Assembly (NCBI GenBank): GCA_019321725.1
Contig: CM033115.1
Coordinates: forward strand, 22,082,673-22,146,672
Source: Paulownia fortunei
Taxonomy: Eukaryota; Streptophyta; Magnoliopsida; Lamiales; Paulowniaceae
Length of the DNA stretch: 64,000 bases
Reading direction: 5' to 3'
Below are positions 1 to 11,930 of the stretch, one piece after another (position 1 is the stretch's first letter; each line of letters opens with the position of its first letter). The notes below the pieces were generated by a model that was given only the letters and a program-made list of their open reading frames with translations, was not told where the DNA came from and searched no databases. A program made the position numbers and the translations under genes.

Positions 1-1060
1 ATTGCCTTCTGGACCACCACCATCCAGCTCCATGTAAGTGAAATTTCATCTTATGTATCAACTTTCAACTTACAGTTTGATTTTTTTTTTTTTTTAGAGA
101 AATAATTTTCATTTAATTATACGACAATGCTAATGGTCTTATTTAATAAAAATCATGCAGCAAGAGTTGGATTCTTGGAATAGTGGTATCGCTAGTCCTA
201 CCATTTTTCACACACAAATGGGGGCCAATATGGGTACTTAAAAGTAAGGGCCTGAGAAATGTGTGCGCATTTTTCCCACTATTTAACCAAGCAATTCAGA
301 ATTACTTTCTTATTTAATTTGCATAAATATAATTTGCAGATAGAATTGAAAATGCTGTGGAGACGGTGGAACAAATAGTTGAGGTGGTGGAGAAAGTGGC
401 TGAGGAAGTAGACAAGATTGCAGAAGACATCGGCGATGATCTTCCCCAAGGAAAACTTAAAAATCTTGTGGATTTTGTTGAAGATATGGCTGAAAAAACA
501 GCTAAAAGTGCTGATTCCATTGGTGATCTTATTGACAGGGTATGTTGTCCTTAAAAATTTGATTGCTTTATTATGTATAGGATTTGACTGATTCCAATTT
601 CATAATTAAACAAAACAAATTAATTAGTCTACTAATGAAGTAGGATTAAAAATCACCAAATTTGATTATTTGCTTCCACTTTCCACAGAAAATGGAAATT
701 ATTAGTCCCTTAGTGTATAGTCAAAGAATCAATTCGTATTCAGTATTCTTGGCCATAGGGTTCAAACTTTTATATAGGGAGATGGGCCCACACGTAATTT
801 ATTACTCGGTACGACGTGGTTCGTGGATTATTATGTATGTTTATTATTAGTACACATTTTAAAGGGTAGTTACCGCAATTCGAGGTTATATTCTTTTTTT
901 TTTTTTTTTTTAACTAGATAATTTTAGTTTATGCAAATAATTAATTAGGTTGTATGTGTGAATACAGGTTCAGGAAGTGGGAGATCAGGTGGAGTGCATC
1001 GTGGAATCAATTGCAAGTGAGGCCAAACATCCTCCTCCTACAGAAACAAAAGATCATTGA
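1..1060 (+). CDS. Unrecognised acidic helical protein, 3' end only (three exons visible)
   Basis: The gene enters from outside the window. Visible coding exons are 1-33 (donor GTAAGT at 34), 340-539 (acceptor TTTGCAG, donor GTATGT) and 968-1060, ending in TGA. Phases agree: one base of a Tyr codon lies in the first exon, and the last junction falls between codons. The roughly 106 visible residues are strongly acidic and helical, with heptad-like V/E repeats (ETVEQIVEVVEKVAEEVDKI) followed by DLPQGKLKNLVDFVEDMAEK and a Pro-rich tail PPPTETKDH. No signal, membrane segment or catalytic motif is visible in this part; a plastid transit peptide, if any, would be upstream. It resembles uncharacterised plant proteins whose C-terminal half is an amphipathic coiled region. 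I assign no function. Exon structure is fairly certain, identity is not. Confidence 0.7.
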
Positions 1061-1390
1061 TAAATTTGAGACTTATTAGGACCACAGCTAACAATCTGTA
1101 TATACAAAGCAAGCATTCTTGGATGTTATTTTTATTCTTTGATTTTTTTCAAATATATCTTGAGGAATTGGTGCTAGTTCTTCAGTTGTCAGGCTCCTTT
1201 ATTTGGCTTTTTCTTTTTCTTTTTTTAAAGCAACTATCATTATTCTTAAAGCACGAAATCTCAAGCATTTCAATTTTTTAATGTACTAACTTTAGAAATT
1301 TAGATTTTGACTATATAATACTTTTTATAATAACCTCATTTGGATTAATGTAGGTTGATGTTACAACATTTTTTGAACCCATTGTGTGAT

Positions 1391-1418
1391 TATTAGGGAG
1401 CCCCGAGACTCCCTAATA
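1391..1418. other. Perfect 10-bp inverted repeat between convergent genes
   Basis: TATTAGGGAG and CTCCCTAATA are perfect complements separated by 8 bases (CCCCGAGA). It lies in the 1061-1752 stretch, which otherwise holds the presumed 3' UTRs of the gene ending at 1060 (+) and the gene ending at 1753 (-). A role in 3'-end structure is possible but only inferred. Confidence 0.4.
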
Positions 1419-1752
1419 AATAACTTGTATTAACAAAATAATTTTTATGAGTTGCACGCCTAATTAATGGCAGAATTCAAGAACACAAAAATTAATCCAC
1501 TGGCAATCAATCAAAGTAATTGTTTCTGAAAGGAAAAGAAAAATTATTATCGAGAATTCAAAAGAATAGTAAGAAGTGTATAAAATTGAGATGAAATTAT
1601 CATGAAGAAACAAGGAAGTTAGAATAGTGATGATATCATCACCCCTTTCAACCTCAAAAAATAAAATAAAAAATCCACACCAAATTAAACATTATGTAAG
1701 CAAATAACTTCCACCCATAATCATGAAAAAATGCACATAAATTCATAATTAA

Positions 1753-2307
1753 TCAACTTTGCTCAACTGGGCAATCCCTTGCAAAATGCCCCTCTTCTCC
1801 ACAATTATAACACTCTCTGCCACCACCACCACCACGACCTCTGCCGCCAACACCGCCGCGATGTCCGTACCCCCGGTAACCACCATCTCCACCACTGCCG
1901 CGATAACAATCCCTAGCCAAGTGGCCTATCCTCCCACAATTGTAGCACTCCACACCATCACCCCAACGGCCGCCACCGTACCCACCGCCAAATCCCCCAC
2001 CTCTACCGCCGCCGCCGCCGCCCCTGCCATAACCGCCAGCTCCACCACGACTCCCGCCGCGTCTGCCGCCGGAATTGTAATTTCTTTCGAGAATGACGAC
2101 ATCGACAGCTTTGATTCGTCCGTCCTCCCTACTATCCACCTTGAACTCGACTCGTTGGCCCTCGCGGAGGGTCCGAAAACCCTCCGATTGGATCTCCGTT
2201 TGGTGCACGAAGAGATCTTCTCCGCCTTCATCCGGAGACACGAAACCGAAGCCCTTTTGCCCGCTGAACCACTTCACTGTGCCAATCGATCTCCCAGCGT
2301 CCGCCAT
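1753..2307 (-). CDS. GRP2: Glycine-rich cold-shock domain protein with two CCHC zinc knuckles (GRP2/CSP2-like)
   Basis: Intronless 184-residue protein. Residues 8-73 form a cold-shock domain, with [18 protein letters not shown] containing RNP-1 (KGFGFV, 18-23) and RNP-2 as LFVHQ (32-36). Glycine/arginine-rich linkers follow (80-118 and 135-163), along with two retroviral-type CX2CX4HX4C knuckles (121-134 [14 protein letters not shown] and 166-179 [14 protein letters not shown]). This is the architecture of plant CSP2/GRP2 and CSP4/GRP2B, which bind single-stranded nucleic acid, melt RNA structure and act in cold acclimation and development; they are found in nucleus and cytoplasm. Length is near the Arabidopsis homologs (about 200). 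The start is the first ATG preceding the domain. The high GC of the coding part contrasts with its flanks and comes from Gly codons; the opposite strand therefore shows a false open frame. The exact paralog cannot be decided. Confidence 0.93.
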   Translation of the reverse strand: MADAGRSIGTVKWFSGQKGFGFVSPDEGGEDLFVHQTEIQSEGFRTLREGQRVEFKVDSREDGRIKAVDVVILERNYNSGGRRGGSRGGAGGYGRGGGGGGRGGGFGGGYGGGRWGDGVECYNCGRIGHLARDCYRGSGGDGGYRGYGHRGGVGGRGRGGGGGRECYNCGEEGHFARDCPVEQS

Positions 2308-4158
2308 TGAAAATATCAGAATAAATCACTGTCAAAACTTCAAATATCCTGAGAATCTCAAAAAACGTTGTTCAGTTGATAGTCGATGAGGTTCCGCAAT
2401 GGCGGCGGCGTACTTGTGATGTGGGGGTGAAGTTGTGATCTCACGGTGGAGCTGTTAATAGAAGATTATTTATCGGATCTATGGTTGAAAATGATTGGAT
2501 ACTTTATCCATATTCTTTGTTCTTTGAAAATAAATCTCTTTTTCTATTGGTTGTGGATAAATGTTACAGAGTACTACATTTATCTAGGATGCTCGAACAA
2601 CAAATTCCAACAGCCAAAAAAGAAAAAGTAAAAGGGAATAGGGGCCTACATAATCAAGACTCTGCGTTAACACCAAGCATGTTGCTATAATTTTTTTATT
2701 TTTTATTTTTTATTTTTTATTTTTTATTTTTTGTGTCTTCAATTTATCATAGATCCACATGGACCATTGCAAATGCTAATTAGCACAATCCACTTTAGAT
2801 AAAAACAATAATTACACTAGGTAGTAGGTACATGGGCACACATGAATTTTTAGTTTGATTGATTTATAAAAGTTAGCATATTTTCGAGTGTGGTTTGAAT
2901 CAACGATAGAGTTACATATGCATATAATACTGGAATGTTTTATTTAGTTAATCAAATATCATAAATAATGAATTTTTTTGGATCATAATCTACAGTAAAT
3001 ATTGTATTAGAATGACTCTGGACAAAAATTGTGGTGTGGGTATAGTAATAATCTACACAAATCATCAAGAATTAATGATATGGGGATAAAGTGTGTTGAA
3101 CTATATTATTTTAAATAAATCAAGAGCTACAACGCTTATAGTCCATCCAAAAAAAAAAAAATTCCCAATGATCGGTGCATTCTTTTCGAAATTCATTTAT
3201 GCTTATTCAAGCAAAATTTAAAAATTCGATCCTATTGGTACAAAGATGAATTAGAAATTTACTCACATACTTTCACAAACTTTTTCATGCCAGCATAAAT
3301 TAATGAGTAATTATCAAGTAGTAGTGAGGACGAAATGAGCAAAGGAGATTTCTATAAACAAAGGCCTTTCGCGGCTCGATGGGTTAAAATGGACTAATAG
3401 CTCTGATATTGGTGGAGCTCAAATGGACTAATACTGCTTATATTTGAGTCCAGCGATGCTTGTTTTTGAGAAGCCACCGCTGATGGGCTTGAGTTGCTTA
3501 TTGGGCTTAGTGTTTTCCGCTTTAGTTTGAATCTGTATTTTTTTAGGGCAGAGTACTGTATATATAATATTCTATATTTCTAGTGAAAAAGTACAGGTTT
3601 TTTTTTTTTTTTTTTACGATCAATTTGGTTTGATACTTTGCACTTATAATGTAACGACATAAAGTTGCATTTCCGTCTTTAAGTATAGATTTTTTGTCTA
3701 AGTGACAAGTTTTTCCTTTTAACATTTTATGTACATTTTATGAGCCTAGCCATATTTATAGTGGAATCTCGATTCAACCCTCCAGAGACCTCACATACCA
3801 CGTGAAAGTGAAAGATAGTACAATACAAACTTGAAGAATAAGTGTAATGGCACAACAATCCATGACTATTGCACTTAAAAAATGCTAAAACATACTTCAC
3901 AGGAATGTAAAAAAGAATGGAATCTACTAACTTCCTGGAACGAATTAGGAAAAGAATCATCCTCTCTCCTTTTCACAAAGAAAACCTTTTCAATACTTGC
4001 AGTGCTTCTCTTTGCTCTTCCCTGCACGTATTCTTCTTCTCCATAAATTTTTTTAATCTGTTGATGCAGTTTTTGAGCACCATAAATAATGCTCTTATGG
4101 CCCCAGCTAGCTATCACAAATTTCAATTTCAAGAAGCTGGAATCAAGACGCAAGAGTG
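2308..4158. other. Intergenic; 5' flank of GRP2-like gene and of thaumatin-like gene
   Basis: No supportable gene. The first 150 bases or so upstream of 2307 should be the leader and promoter of the minus-strand cold-shock gene. A seven-base tandem repeat (TTTTTTA, about six copies) occupies 2691-2732. A poly-T tract is at 3599-3615. The remainder is AT-rich without recognisable motifs. Confidence 0.6.
2691..2732. repeat. (TTTTTTA)n microsatellite
   Basis: About six copies of a 7-bp T-rich unit in tandem, upstream of the GRP2-like gene. Confidence 0.9.
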
Positions 4159-5725
4159 ATGATGGAAGGGCTCAAAAATCTTCCTTTACCAGTATTTTTT
4201 ATTCTACTTCTTTTAGTAACAGGTACTAACTAATGTACTATTTTCATTCACAGTCACATTTATTTTCTCAAACTGAGTATATACTTCACCCATTATATGT
4301 GCATGCATTTTGTAGAAAATGTCTGTATTAGCTTGCATTGTGGATGCGAGGGGATGGATGGGTTTTTTCTGGACGTGAAGTATCAAAATAAAATTATATT
4401 TTTAAAATAAAAATTCACGTCTCTTAAATATTGTTTCAATTGAGATAATAATTACACACCACTAGCTCTAAATCAACACTTTTAAATCTATTTTGAAATA
4501 TATTTAAACTTTTATTTTTATTTTTTATTTCTCATCTACAATTAAAATTTTATACTCCATATCCAATCAATTTGAAGACTGCATGCCAAATCAAACTGAA
4601 TGCTTAGCATATTATGTAATGTCAGTGAAAAATGCTAATAGAAAAGGAATAGTGACTAATATTTTCTTGATTTTACATGAGCGCTGCAGGTTCAAAATTG
4701 TCCGAGTGTGCAAGAATTTTCACCGTAGTAAACTACTGCAGGGAAACAGTCTGGCCAGCCGTAACTCCCGGTGAGAACTTCGGCGGCGGCGGCTTCGCTC
4801 TAAGACCTGGCCAAACCATAGTATTGACAGCCCCCGTCGGCTGGTCGGGCCGCATATGGGGTCGAACCGGCTGCAACTTCGACCGAAACGGCAACGGCAC
4901 ATGCCAAACAGGCAGCTGCGGCTCGGATCTCAAGTGCACCGCCTCAGGCCAGACGCCAGCCTCACTAGCCGAGTTCACGCTAGCCGCTACCGACTTCTAC
5001 GACGTCAGTCTAGTTGATGGGTTTAACTTGCCGATAGTTGTGACGCCGATCAACGGCAGGGGGAACTGCAGCGTCGCCGGTTGCGACGGCGATTTGCGAC
5101 CAAATTGTCCGAAGGAGCTGGCAGTGAGACGCGGCGGAAGAACCGTAGGTTGTAGAAGTGCGTGTGATGTGTTTGATACGGACGAGTATTGCTGTAGAGG
5201 GGTTTATGGGAATTCGGCAACTTGCCAGCCAACGTATTATTCCAAGAGGTTCAAGCAAACTTGCCCGACGGCTTACAGCTATGCGTATGATGATCCCTCC
5301 AGTATTTTTACGTGCTCAGGGGCTGACTATGTTATTTCCTTCTGCTCATCCAGGTAGAAAAGAATTTCTTGACTTCTTCAATTCTTTCTTTTCTGTTCCA
5401 TTGCATGCTGTGAGTATAAGAGAGTTGAGCCGAACAAAATATTTTCCGGATTTAATTTGAATTAATTGTCAAGTATGAAACTGTTTTCAAATACAATTCA
5501 GATGAATTGTTGATAACTAATCATGAATCGAGTATTGCCTGAGCTAATATTATTGTGTTTTTTTTTATGGTGTTGGTGAAATTCTGCAGGAGGCAAACTG
5601 TATGTACATATCATAACAACAGATTGGTGTGCAGTGGATCAAGGAGATTGGGGGTAACAGGTGGGAAGTGGTGGTGGATGATTCTTACCGTGATGATTGC
5701 AAGTGCTCTATGGAATATTTATTGA
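4159..5725 (+). CDS. Thaumatin-like protein (PR-5 family) with C-terminal hydrophobic tail
   Basis: Three exons: 4159-4222, 4690-5353 and 5590-5725, giving 287 residues. Exon 1 encodes a signal peptide (MMEGLKNLPLPVFFILLLLV) and splits a Gly codon. Exon 2 holds the thaumatin domain: start-region FTVVNYCRETVWPAV, the family signature around GRTGCNFDRNGNGTCQTGSC, acidic-cleft residues in LAEF, FYDVSLVDGFN and CDGDL, and the C-terminal TYYSKRFKQTCPTAYSYAYD. Exon 3 adds a basic, two-Cys segment followed by a hydrophobic end (WWWMILTVMIASALW), as in GPI-anchored or membrane-tethered thaumatin-like proteins. Family members are secreted, disulfide-rich, and linked to defence or wall glucan binding. 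In the signature the usual GDC is GSC. Exon 2 runs straight into a TAG that overlaps the donor, so intron retention would make a soluble form. The first of two adjacent ATGs is taken as the start; the second is equally possible. Confidence 0.9.
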
Positions 5726-6317
5726 GCACTCGAATACACATACAATGAGTTCATGCACTTACTTGAATACATATACAATTAGTGCATGCACTTTTGAGGG
5801 TTTAAGGTGCTTATTGTTTGGCAATCTTTTTGAGCCAACGCAATTCTTATGAGACCAACCTGAAATTTCATGCATATATTGAGATTTATCCCAAAAGATG
5901 TTCATTTCTTGCATTACTAGGAGAAAAGAAACAAGTGAAGAACGATAAGGATTAAACTGGAACATTTATAATGGGATATTATCCCAAGAGGATGCAATCA
6001 ATCAGCAGCAGCTGCAGTTTACAATACATACCACTCCTGGTTTACAATCAAGAAAGTTCAAACACAGAAAAGTATATATAGTTGACTTGCAATTGAATAC
6101 TACATAAGCATCTCCTTATATTTTTCACTATTAGTGTTTAAAAATAATAACATGGCACGAAATAACCAAAATTTCGAAGTCTACTTTCAGCCTCATGCAG
6201 AATGACAAGAGGATCAAATTGAATTTTAGTAGTTGCTATAATTTTACAGATACAGCATCTACCACTAAAGTATGGAAAAGTGCAAATAATAAGGGTAGAG
6301 AAACTAGTCATCCCCAA
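5726..6317. other. Convergent 3' flanks of thaumatin-like and DnaJ genes
   Basis: The two genes end tail to tail here. I see only presumed 3' UTR sequence. The short stretch ACTTGAATACATATACAATnAGTnCATGCACTT-like sequence is nearly repeated around 5731-5795, a small imperfect direct duplication. Confidence 0.5.
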
Positions 6318-9300
6318 CTATCTCCTAATACTGGGAGCCTTCGCCTTGTTTAGGTTGGCAAGTTCTTCAATAAGCTTCCTCTCTTCACCACTTAGTCGTT
6401 TTGGAATCTCAACTTGCACTTTAACCAACTGGTCACCCCTCATATTGCTTTTGTTTAGAAACGGTACACCTTTTTTTGCCATAACTAAGGTTGTCCCCGG
6501 TTGGGTGCCAGACGGAATTTTGAGGTCAACCATCCCATCCACTGTCGGTACCTTCATTGTTGTTCCTAAAATGGCATCTATATAAGAAACCTTGCAAGTA
6601 TAAAGAATGTTGGTGTCATCCCTTTTCAAAACAGGATCAGGAAGAACTTCTATGATAACAAAAAGATCTCCAGGAGGGCCCCCTCTCCGTCCAGCATTTC
6701 CTTCTGAACGGACCCTCAAACGGCTTCCAGAATCTACCCCAGCTGGAACTTTCAAGCTAATACGCTTCGACTTCCTTACTCGGCCATCTCCGCCACATGT
6801 ATTGCAAGGAGTAGATATTTCTCCAGCTCCACCACAAGTGGAACATGTCATGACTTGTTGAAAGACACCTAGCGGGGTCCTTGCTGATGATACAACTTGC
6901 CCTTGACCACCACATGTGCTACATTTAGATGGCTTTGTCCCCGGTTTTGCCCCTGATCCATCACAGGTGCTGCAGCTCTCAAGACGAGTTATTTCAATCT
7001 CTTTCTCAACACCAAATACAGCTTCTTTGAAATTCAAGACCAGATTATAGACCTGGTCTTCACCTTCTGTGGCTCGGTTGCGAGAGCCTCTTCCTCCCAT
7101 GCCCATGCCACCCATGCCGCCCATTCCTTCAAATAATGACTCAAACAGATCGAATGGGTTGCTGAAATCCTGTCATTGGAAGCAGCAGATGTTAGAATAA
7201 TTGCATGCAGAAGAAACTACTGTTCAGTAACCAGTGCTTTTATTTGTCTCGTTTTGTTTTCTATTCCTCTTCTTCAATGATTTTTAATTTCCAAATGTAG
7301 CACAAAGTCTTACCCCCATACCCATGCCAGCACCTTTAAGCCCAGCCTCCCCATACCTGTCATAAATGGAACGTTTCTCATCATCTGATAAAACCTGTTA
7401 CAAAAGCTCCAATTTAGAAAATTCTACATGCTGTAACTAGCATGCTGAGTAAACAAAGTAAACCACATACATCTTATAAGGATCAGATATTCTACCTCGT
7501 AAGCATTACTAATCTCCTTGAACTTTTGTTCTGCTCCAGGTTCTCTGCATTTCAGATACAGTGTTTTCAAAATAATACTTTAAATGGCTGATCTTTCGTA
7601 TCATGACATACAACCTCAAATGTAACAGTAAAAATGCATTTCAAAGAGCTTTCATATGTTTCGTCACAGTCATGAAGATTGTAAGTTTAGGCATTTCTCA
7701 TTACATGAGTTCTAAGCAGGAAAGATGAATGTAAGTTTAGGCATCTCTTGTTACATAAGTTCTAAGCAGCAACTGCTTAAAAAGTCAATATTTGGAAAAG
7801 ACATTTTTAGTATCTCTTCTTCTAATATTTCATTTATACGTTTATTTCAATGCTTATTCTTCCTTGAAAAGGTTCCAGAAAAGGCAAACCTCAATAGCAC
7901 ATTCAATGTCCTATCTATGCATCTATATAAAAATAAAAGAAATGCTTACTAAAACAAAGAAACGATGATTGAACATGGTAGCAACCAAATAAAGATCAAC
8001 AAAGTAGTTGAAAGCCAAATAAAAATCAACAGAGTAGTTGAAGCCAAATAAAAATCTAAGCTGCATTATGACTTACTTGTTCACATCTGGATGATAGCTT
8101 CTGGCAAGCTTTCGATATGCTGAAGAAGAAAGTAATAAACAAATGAAATTTAATTAAAAAATTCTTCTATTTTCATTAATCGGGGATTGCAATTATCATG
8201 TAGGGTGAATAAAGAAGAAATTCCAACATTGTGTTAACTCAAAAGTGTAAGATTTCTTCAAGTGGTGCCCCAGGGCAAGCAAATAGACTAATTAAAAAAT
8301 GTACTTATCACGTGCAGTAACTTAAAGTGGGCCCCTAACTTTTCAAGACATACAATGCAGATGCAGGGACAGAGTCCAATTGTTAATAAGAAAGGAAATA
8401 GAAAGGAAAATGCCCCAAAGAGTTCCATATCTGTATCACTCAAAGGGTTAAATTTAAAAATAAAAAAATTGTTAGTTCAGAAACTATAAGCAGTTTTCTT
8501 GCAATAATACCACAGAAGTGATTATTTAAAAATTCCTGATGCTGTGAAGAATTATTGAGAACGATAGCAAATCATGAAGGAACACAGAGAAACATTAACA
8601 ACAAAAAATGCAGAGGAATATTAGGGAAGATGACATAGAAAAGATGCTCTATGCTAAATAACTCAATAGTGATTCTCAAAATGAAAGATGAACAGTGCAT
8701 AAAATAATTAGCATGGCAGAAGTCAGATATGCTACAATTTCATATCTTCTGGCGACAGGGCAGGAACCACCTGAAAGCAATGTCAGATGTTTAGCAAAGA
8801 AAATGTACAGGAGCTTCTTCTTTTTTTTCACTAGTATGACGATGGTTTACCAGCCAAAATAGATTGAGATAGGTTGTCTATGACACATTTGAGAAAGACC
8901 AATTGATGCAAAAGAGTCGAACAAAAAGAAATTTTGCAAGATCTGCAGCTCCAAGAGAAGACAAAACCAATAGCTAATATTAGGAGGAATAAAAATTAAC
9001 AGGCAAGACATTCTTGGAATGAGTTAAGCTAGAAATGCCATAGCATGTAACATATTCAGCATTAAATCAAGATGATGTGCTTTTCTATGAAGTCAAAGTT
9101 CGAGTGGAGCAGCACCAACATTGAGTTAGACAAAGAAGCACAATAGCAGGGAACGAAAAAGAGTCAAGCTAATACTCACCACTTTTGATTTCTGACTTGC
9201 TTGCATTTTTTGACACACCAAGCACAGAATAGTAATCCTGTATGTAAAAAGTTGCTGATTAATATTTCTATATGTGAAAGGCAAGACAAAATGAAGGAAA

Positions 9301-10758
9301 AATTGTTCTCACTTTTTTTTTTTCTACATAAAGGAAGAATGTTTCAAAGCTGTTGCAGTAGGATAGCTGCACTACTGTACTGTAAAGATCTTTTTCTGGG
9401 TAAGCGAGTGTGAGCATGCATTTGGTGTTTCTTTGCTTTTTTTTTTTTTTTTTTTTTTTTGTGCGTGTGGTGGGTGAGGGTGGGGCTGTGCGTGGTTGTG
9501 GGGAACAAGGTTCTCCTCAGGCTAACTAGTCAATTCCAGATACCCTGCTACTACTAAAAATGTAGTAGAAGATGGAAACAAATTTCTACACAACAGAAAC
9601 CAAATAGAGTCCTAAAAATATCTCACTTGGTCAGCTCTAACAACAAGACGAGCTCCTCTCCTCTTGCATGAATTGATGAATGACCCTGAACTGAAAAGTG
9701 CATTCAAGGATTTTTGAGAGAAAAATGTTGAACTTTGTGATGCCAGTGATGTCATCCTGCTTGATGTACTGCACACAAAACAACAAGATAATTGACAGAC
9801 TCTATGTCTAAGAAATTAAAACCAAACACACAGACATGGGCACACAACCTAGCACAAAGAACTCCAATAAAAACACAAAACATATCATCAGCATGCAAGA
9901 AATCAAAAAATGTTCTAAACATGTTCACGTATATTGACTCCTTAACATATGAACCAAATAAGAGAGAGAGAGAGAGAACTTGGATAAAACTTAACATGCA
10001 AGAACAAATAATGCTACTGAAAAAGTAAAAGCTACATTTTGTGTCTTGGTTAAGTACATGTGCATGTACATGCACGCGCACAAAAGACAGATAGAGAAAT
10101 GGAGGGGAGAGAAGGAGAAGCAGGATTTGGGAAAAGTCAGGGAGACAGAAAGATATCCATCTCTGCCGTCTGTACAAGGAAGCAAAAGAGCAGATAATAG
10201 GTTATGGGTGATTTTCTTTTTGCTCATCAATTTATGGCGATGACATTAAATCATAACTTCAAAAATGTTGGCAGTCTTGCAACCTAGACAACCGACAAAT
10301 TGCCAATGTTAAAAAATAACTTTAAAAATTTACATTCAACTAAATAGCCTTATCCTATTTCTAAATTCTGGGCAAACCTCTACATGTTATGAAAGATGAG
10401 CAAAAGCTACAGTGCACTTGAAAGACACATTATGACACTAATACCAAAAGACAAAAAGAGAACAGGGAGCCATCAGATCAGCACAAATTACCACAGCTCC
10501 ACATTAACCAAAAAATGCATAACTACCAGATATTGAAGTGCAACATCAACTAAAATGTAAGCATCACAAACTGTAGGAAGTATAAAGATGAAAGATGGTC
10601 CAAAATAAGCTAACTTAAAAAATTTCAAAGATGACTCCAGAAAATGCCTACCATTGCAGAGATGTTGATATTTTATTTGTAATAGAGGATCTTAGTAAGA
10701 ACTGAGGCTGAACTCCCCAACAGGTCACCCGTGTACTTCCACAAGGTATGATCGCCAT
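6318..10758 (-). CDS. DJA6: Chloroplast type-I DnaJ chaperone, DJA5/DJA6-like
   Basis: Seven coding exons on the minus strand: 10758-10652, 9768-9627, 9237-9180, 8119-8077, 7544-7496, 7394-7314 and 7169-6318. Phases fit throughout and give 443 residues, close to the Arabidopsis homolog. The start is set by [20 protein letters not shown], typical of this family; an internal Met at 9755 would lose part of the Ser/Arg-rich transit peptide. The J domain begins [12 protein letters not shown] at residue 84, with HPD at 112-114. It is followed by a Gly/Phe/Met-rich linker (160-190), four CXXCXGXG zinc motifs (from C226, C243, C269, C282) and the substrate-binding C-terminal domain. It acts as a stromal Hsp70 co-chaperone; Arabidopsis DJA5/6 are also reported to deliver iron for plastid Fe-S assembly. 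No residue appears missing. Introns hold several small tandem repeats. It is divergent from UFM1. Confidence 0.95.
7681..7780. repeat. 50-bp imperfect tandem duplication in DnaJ intron
   Basis: Two copies beginning GTAAGTTTAGGCAT at 7681 and 7731, both continuing to TTCTAAGCAG, with a few substitutions. It lies within the intron between coding exons 4 and 5. Confidence 0.85.
7985..8056. repeat. About 30-bp tandem repeat, 2.5 copies, in DnaJ intron
   Basis: The unit CCAAATAAARATCAACARAG plus TAGTTGAAG starts at 7985, 8015 and 8044 (the last copy is partial). It sits just downstream of coding exon 4 in the minus-strand gene. Confidence 0.85.
9437..9510. repeat. Poly-T tract followed by G/T-rich segment in DnaJ intron
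   Basis: A run of about 24 T (9437-9460) is followed by a GTG/GGG-rich stretch to 9510, inside the intron between coding exons 2 and 3. It looks like simple sequence. Confidence 0.8.
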
Positions 10759-11930
10759 CCAATGCGCTGCTCATTGGAAAAAATATGAGAAATGTGAATT
10801 TTAGCAAAATATAACAACTGCAATCATGACACTACAGAAGCCAAGAATAGATAAATTAAATCTTTCTAAGATTTAAAGAACATGGAAGTCATTTCCATAT
10901 TAAGAACAACGAGAGAAAGAGAGAGACAAAGAAGAAGAAGAAGAAGTAGAAATATAAAACAGAACTGTATGAATACTATTCACATACAAACTGTAAAAAT
11001 TGATACAGCAACGATATGGCAAAATGATAGCTCAAGAGTTGTAATAGAAATGACTTCAGGAAAATTAGACTCTAGTCATATGCTTAGAACACAAAATATC
11101 CTTAGTCAGAAAATATTAGACTCAACAGTCAACACCTTGATAAGTTTCATTCAAAGTCCAATGCTCTTTGTTCCCACATTGGACTAGTTTCGTTCAGCTT
11201 AATCTCATCAAATGTTGATTCATAACCAGACTTGGTAGCCCATAAAAAAATCAATCAATGAAAACTACTCTTTCCACTTCAGTAAAACGAATTTATCGGG
11301 AAAGGGTCTCCCCAATTAGTCACCTTATTATTCCTTTTACCCTTAACTTCTGAAACCCAGCTTTCCAAAGGCAAAAAAGATAAAAAAATTATGCAGATAA
11401 AGATTACATTTTGCATAAAAAAATATTTCTTTGCAGGGTCGATAAAAGTTCGAAATTTTGAGAAAGCAAATTTTAGTGGGCATTTTTCTATTTCTGCTTT
11501 TTACGGAACATAACACGCTTCTGAAGTCAAAAAGTAGAGACTTCTGCCACCAAAGTATAGATTATTTCTGCAATATCTCTAAAACCATTTCAAGATTTCC
11601 GACTTTTCATCTTCCTATCATGAAAACTGTGCTTGTGACTCTGTGGGCAACTGTGTGCAATTGTGTGTAAAAGAAGAAAACAGAGATTAACGACTGAATG
11701 TTTTACCTTTTAACACCTTCGCCGTCTAAAAATTGGAGGCCGAAGCAGATTGTTGGGGAAATTGGAGCTAACCAGAAGCGGAAGAAGCTTGTAGAGAGAG
11801 GGGGTAAGGGGATTCAACATAGGGCTTCGGGCTTCCCGTTTTCTAATATAGCAGGCAGGTCGGGTTGAGTTCGATTCGGAGAAATCGGTTTCACGGACCA
11901 ATCGAAACTCATTCAAGAATCGGGTCAAGT
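10759..11930 (-). other. 5' leader of the DnaJ gene, with probable 5'-UTR intron
   Basis: Reading the minus strand, AATGAGCAG ends 8 bases before the ATG at 10758 and looks like an acceptor. A matching donor AAAAG|GTAAAA lies near 11709. This suggests a first noncoding exon around 11710-11900 and a leader intron of nearly 1 kb. An open frame in that exon has no family resemblance and I treat it as untranslated. Confidence 0.45.

Noticed and set aside
1759..2310. Long plus-strand open frame opposite the GRP2-like gene
   Set aside because: It is the reverse reading of Gly/Arg-rich codons, giving Thr/Ala/Pro-rich low-complexity sequence with no family features.
3875..4159. Overlapping open frames on both strands just before the thaumatin-like gene
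   Set aside because: No conserved motif, no splice context; the thaumatin signal-peptide exon explains the locus.
9753..9755. Internal Met of the DnaJ gene as its start
   Set aside because: An upstream exon at 10652-10758 joins in phase and encodes the conserved MAIIPCGST start of this family.
9752..10177. 141-codon minus-strand open frame within the DnaJ locus
   Set aside because: It lies mainly in the first coding intron and is low-complexity Cys/Phe/Ser sequence.
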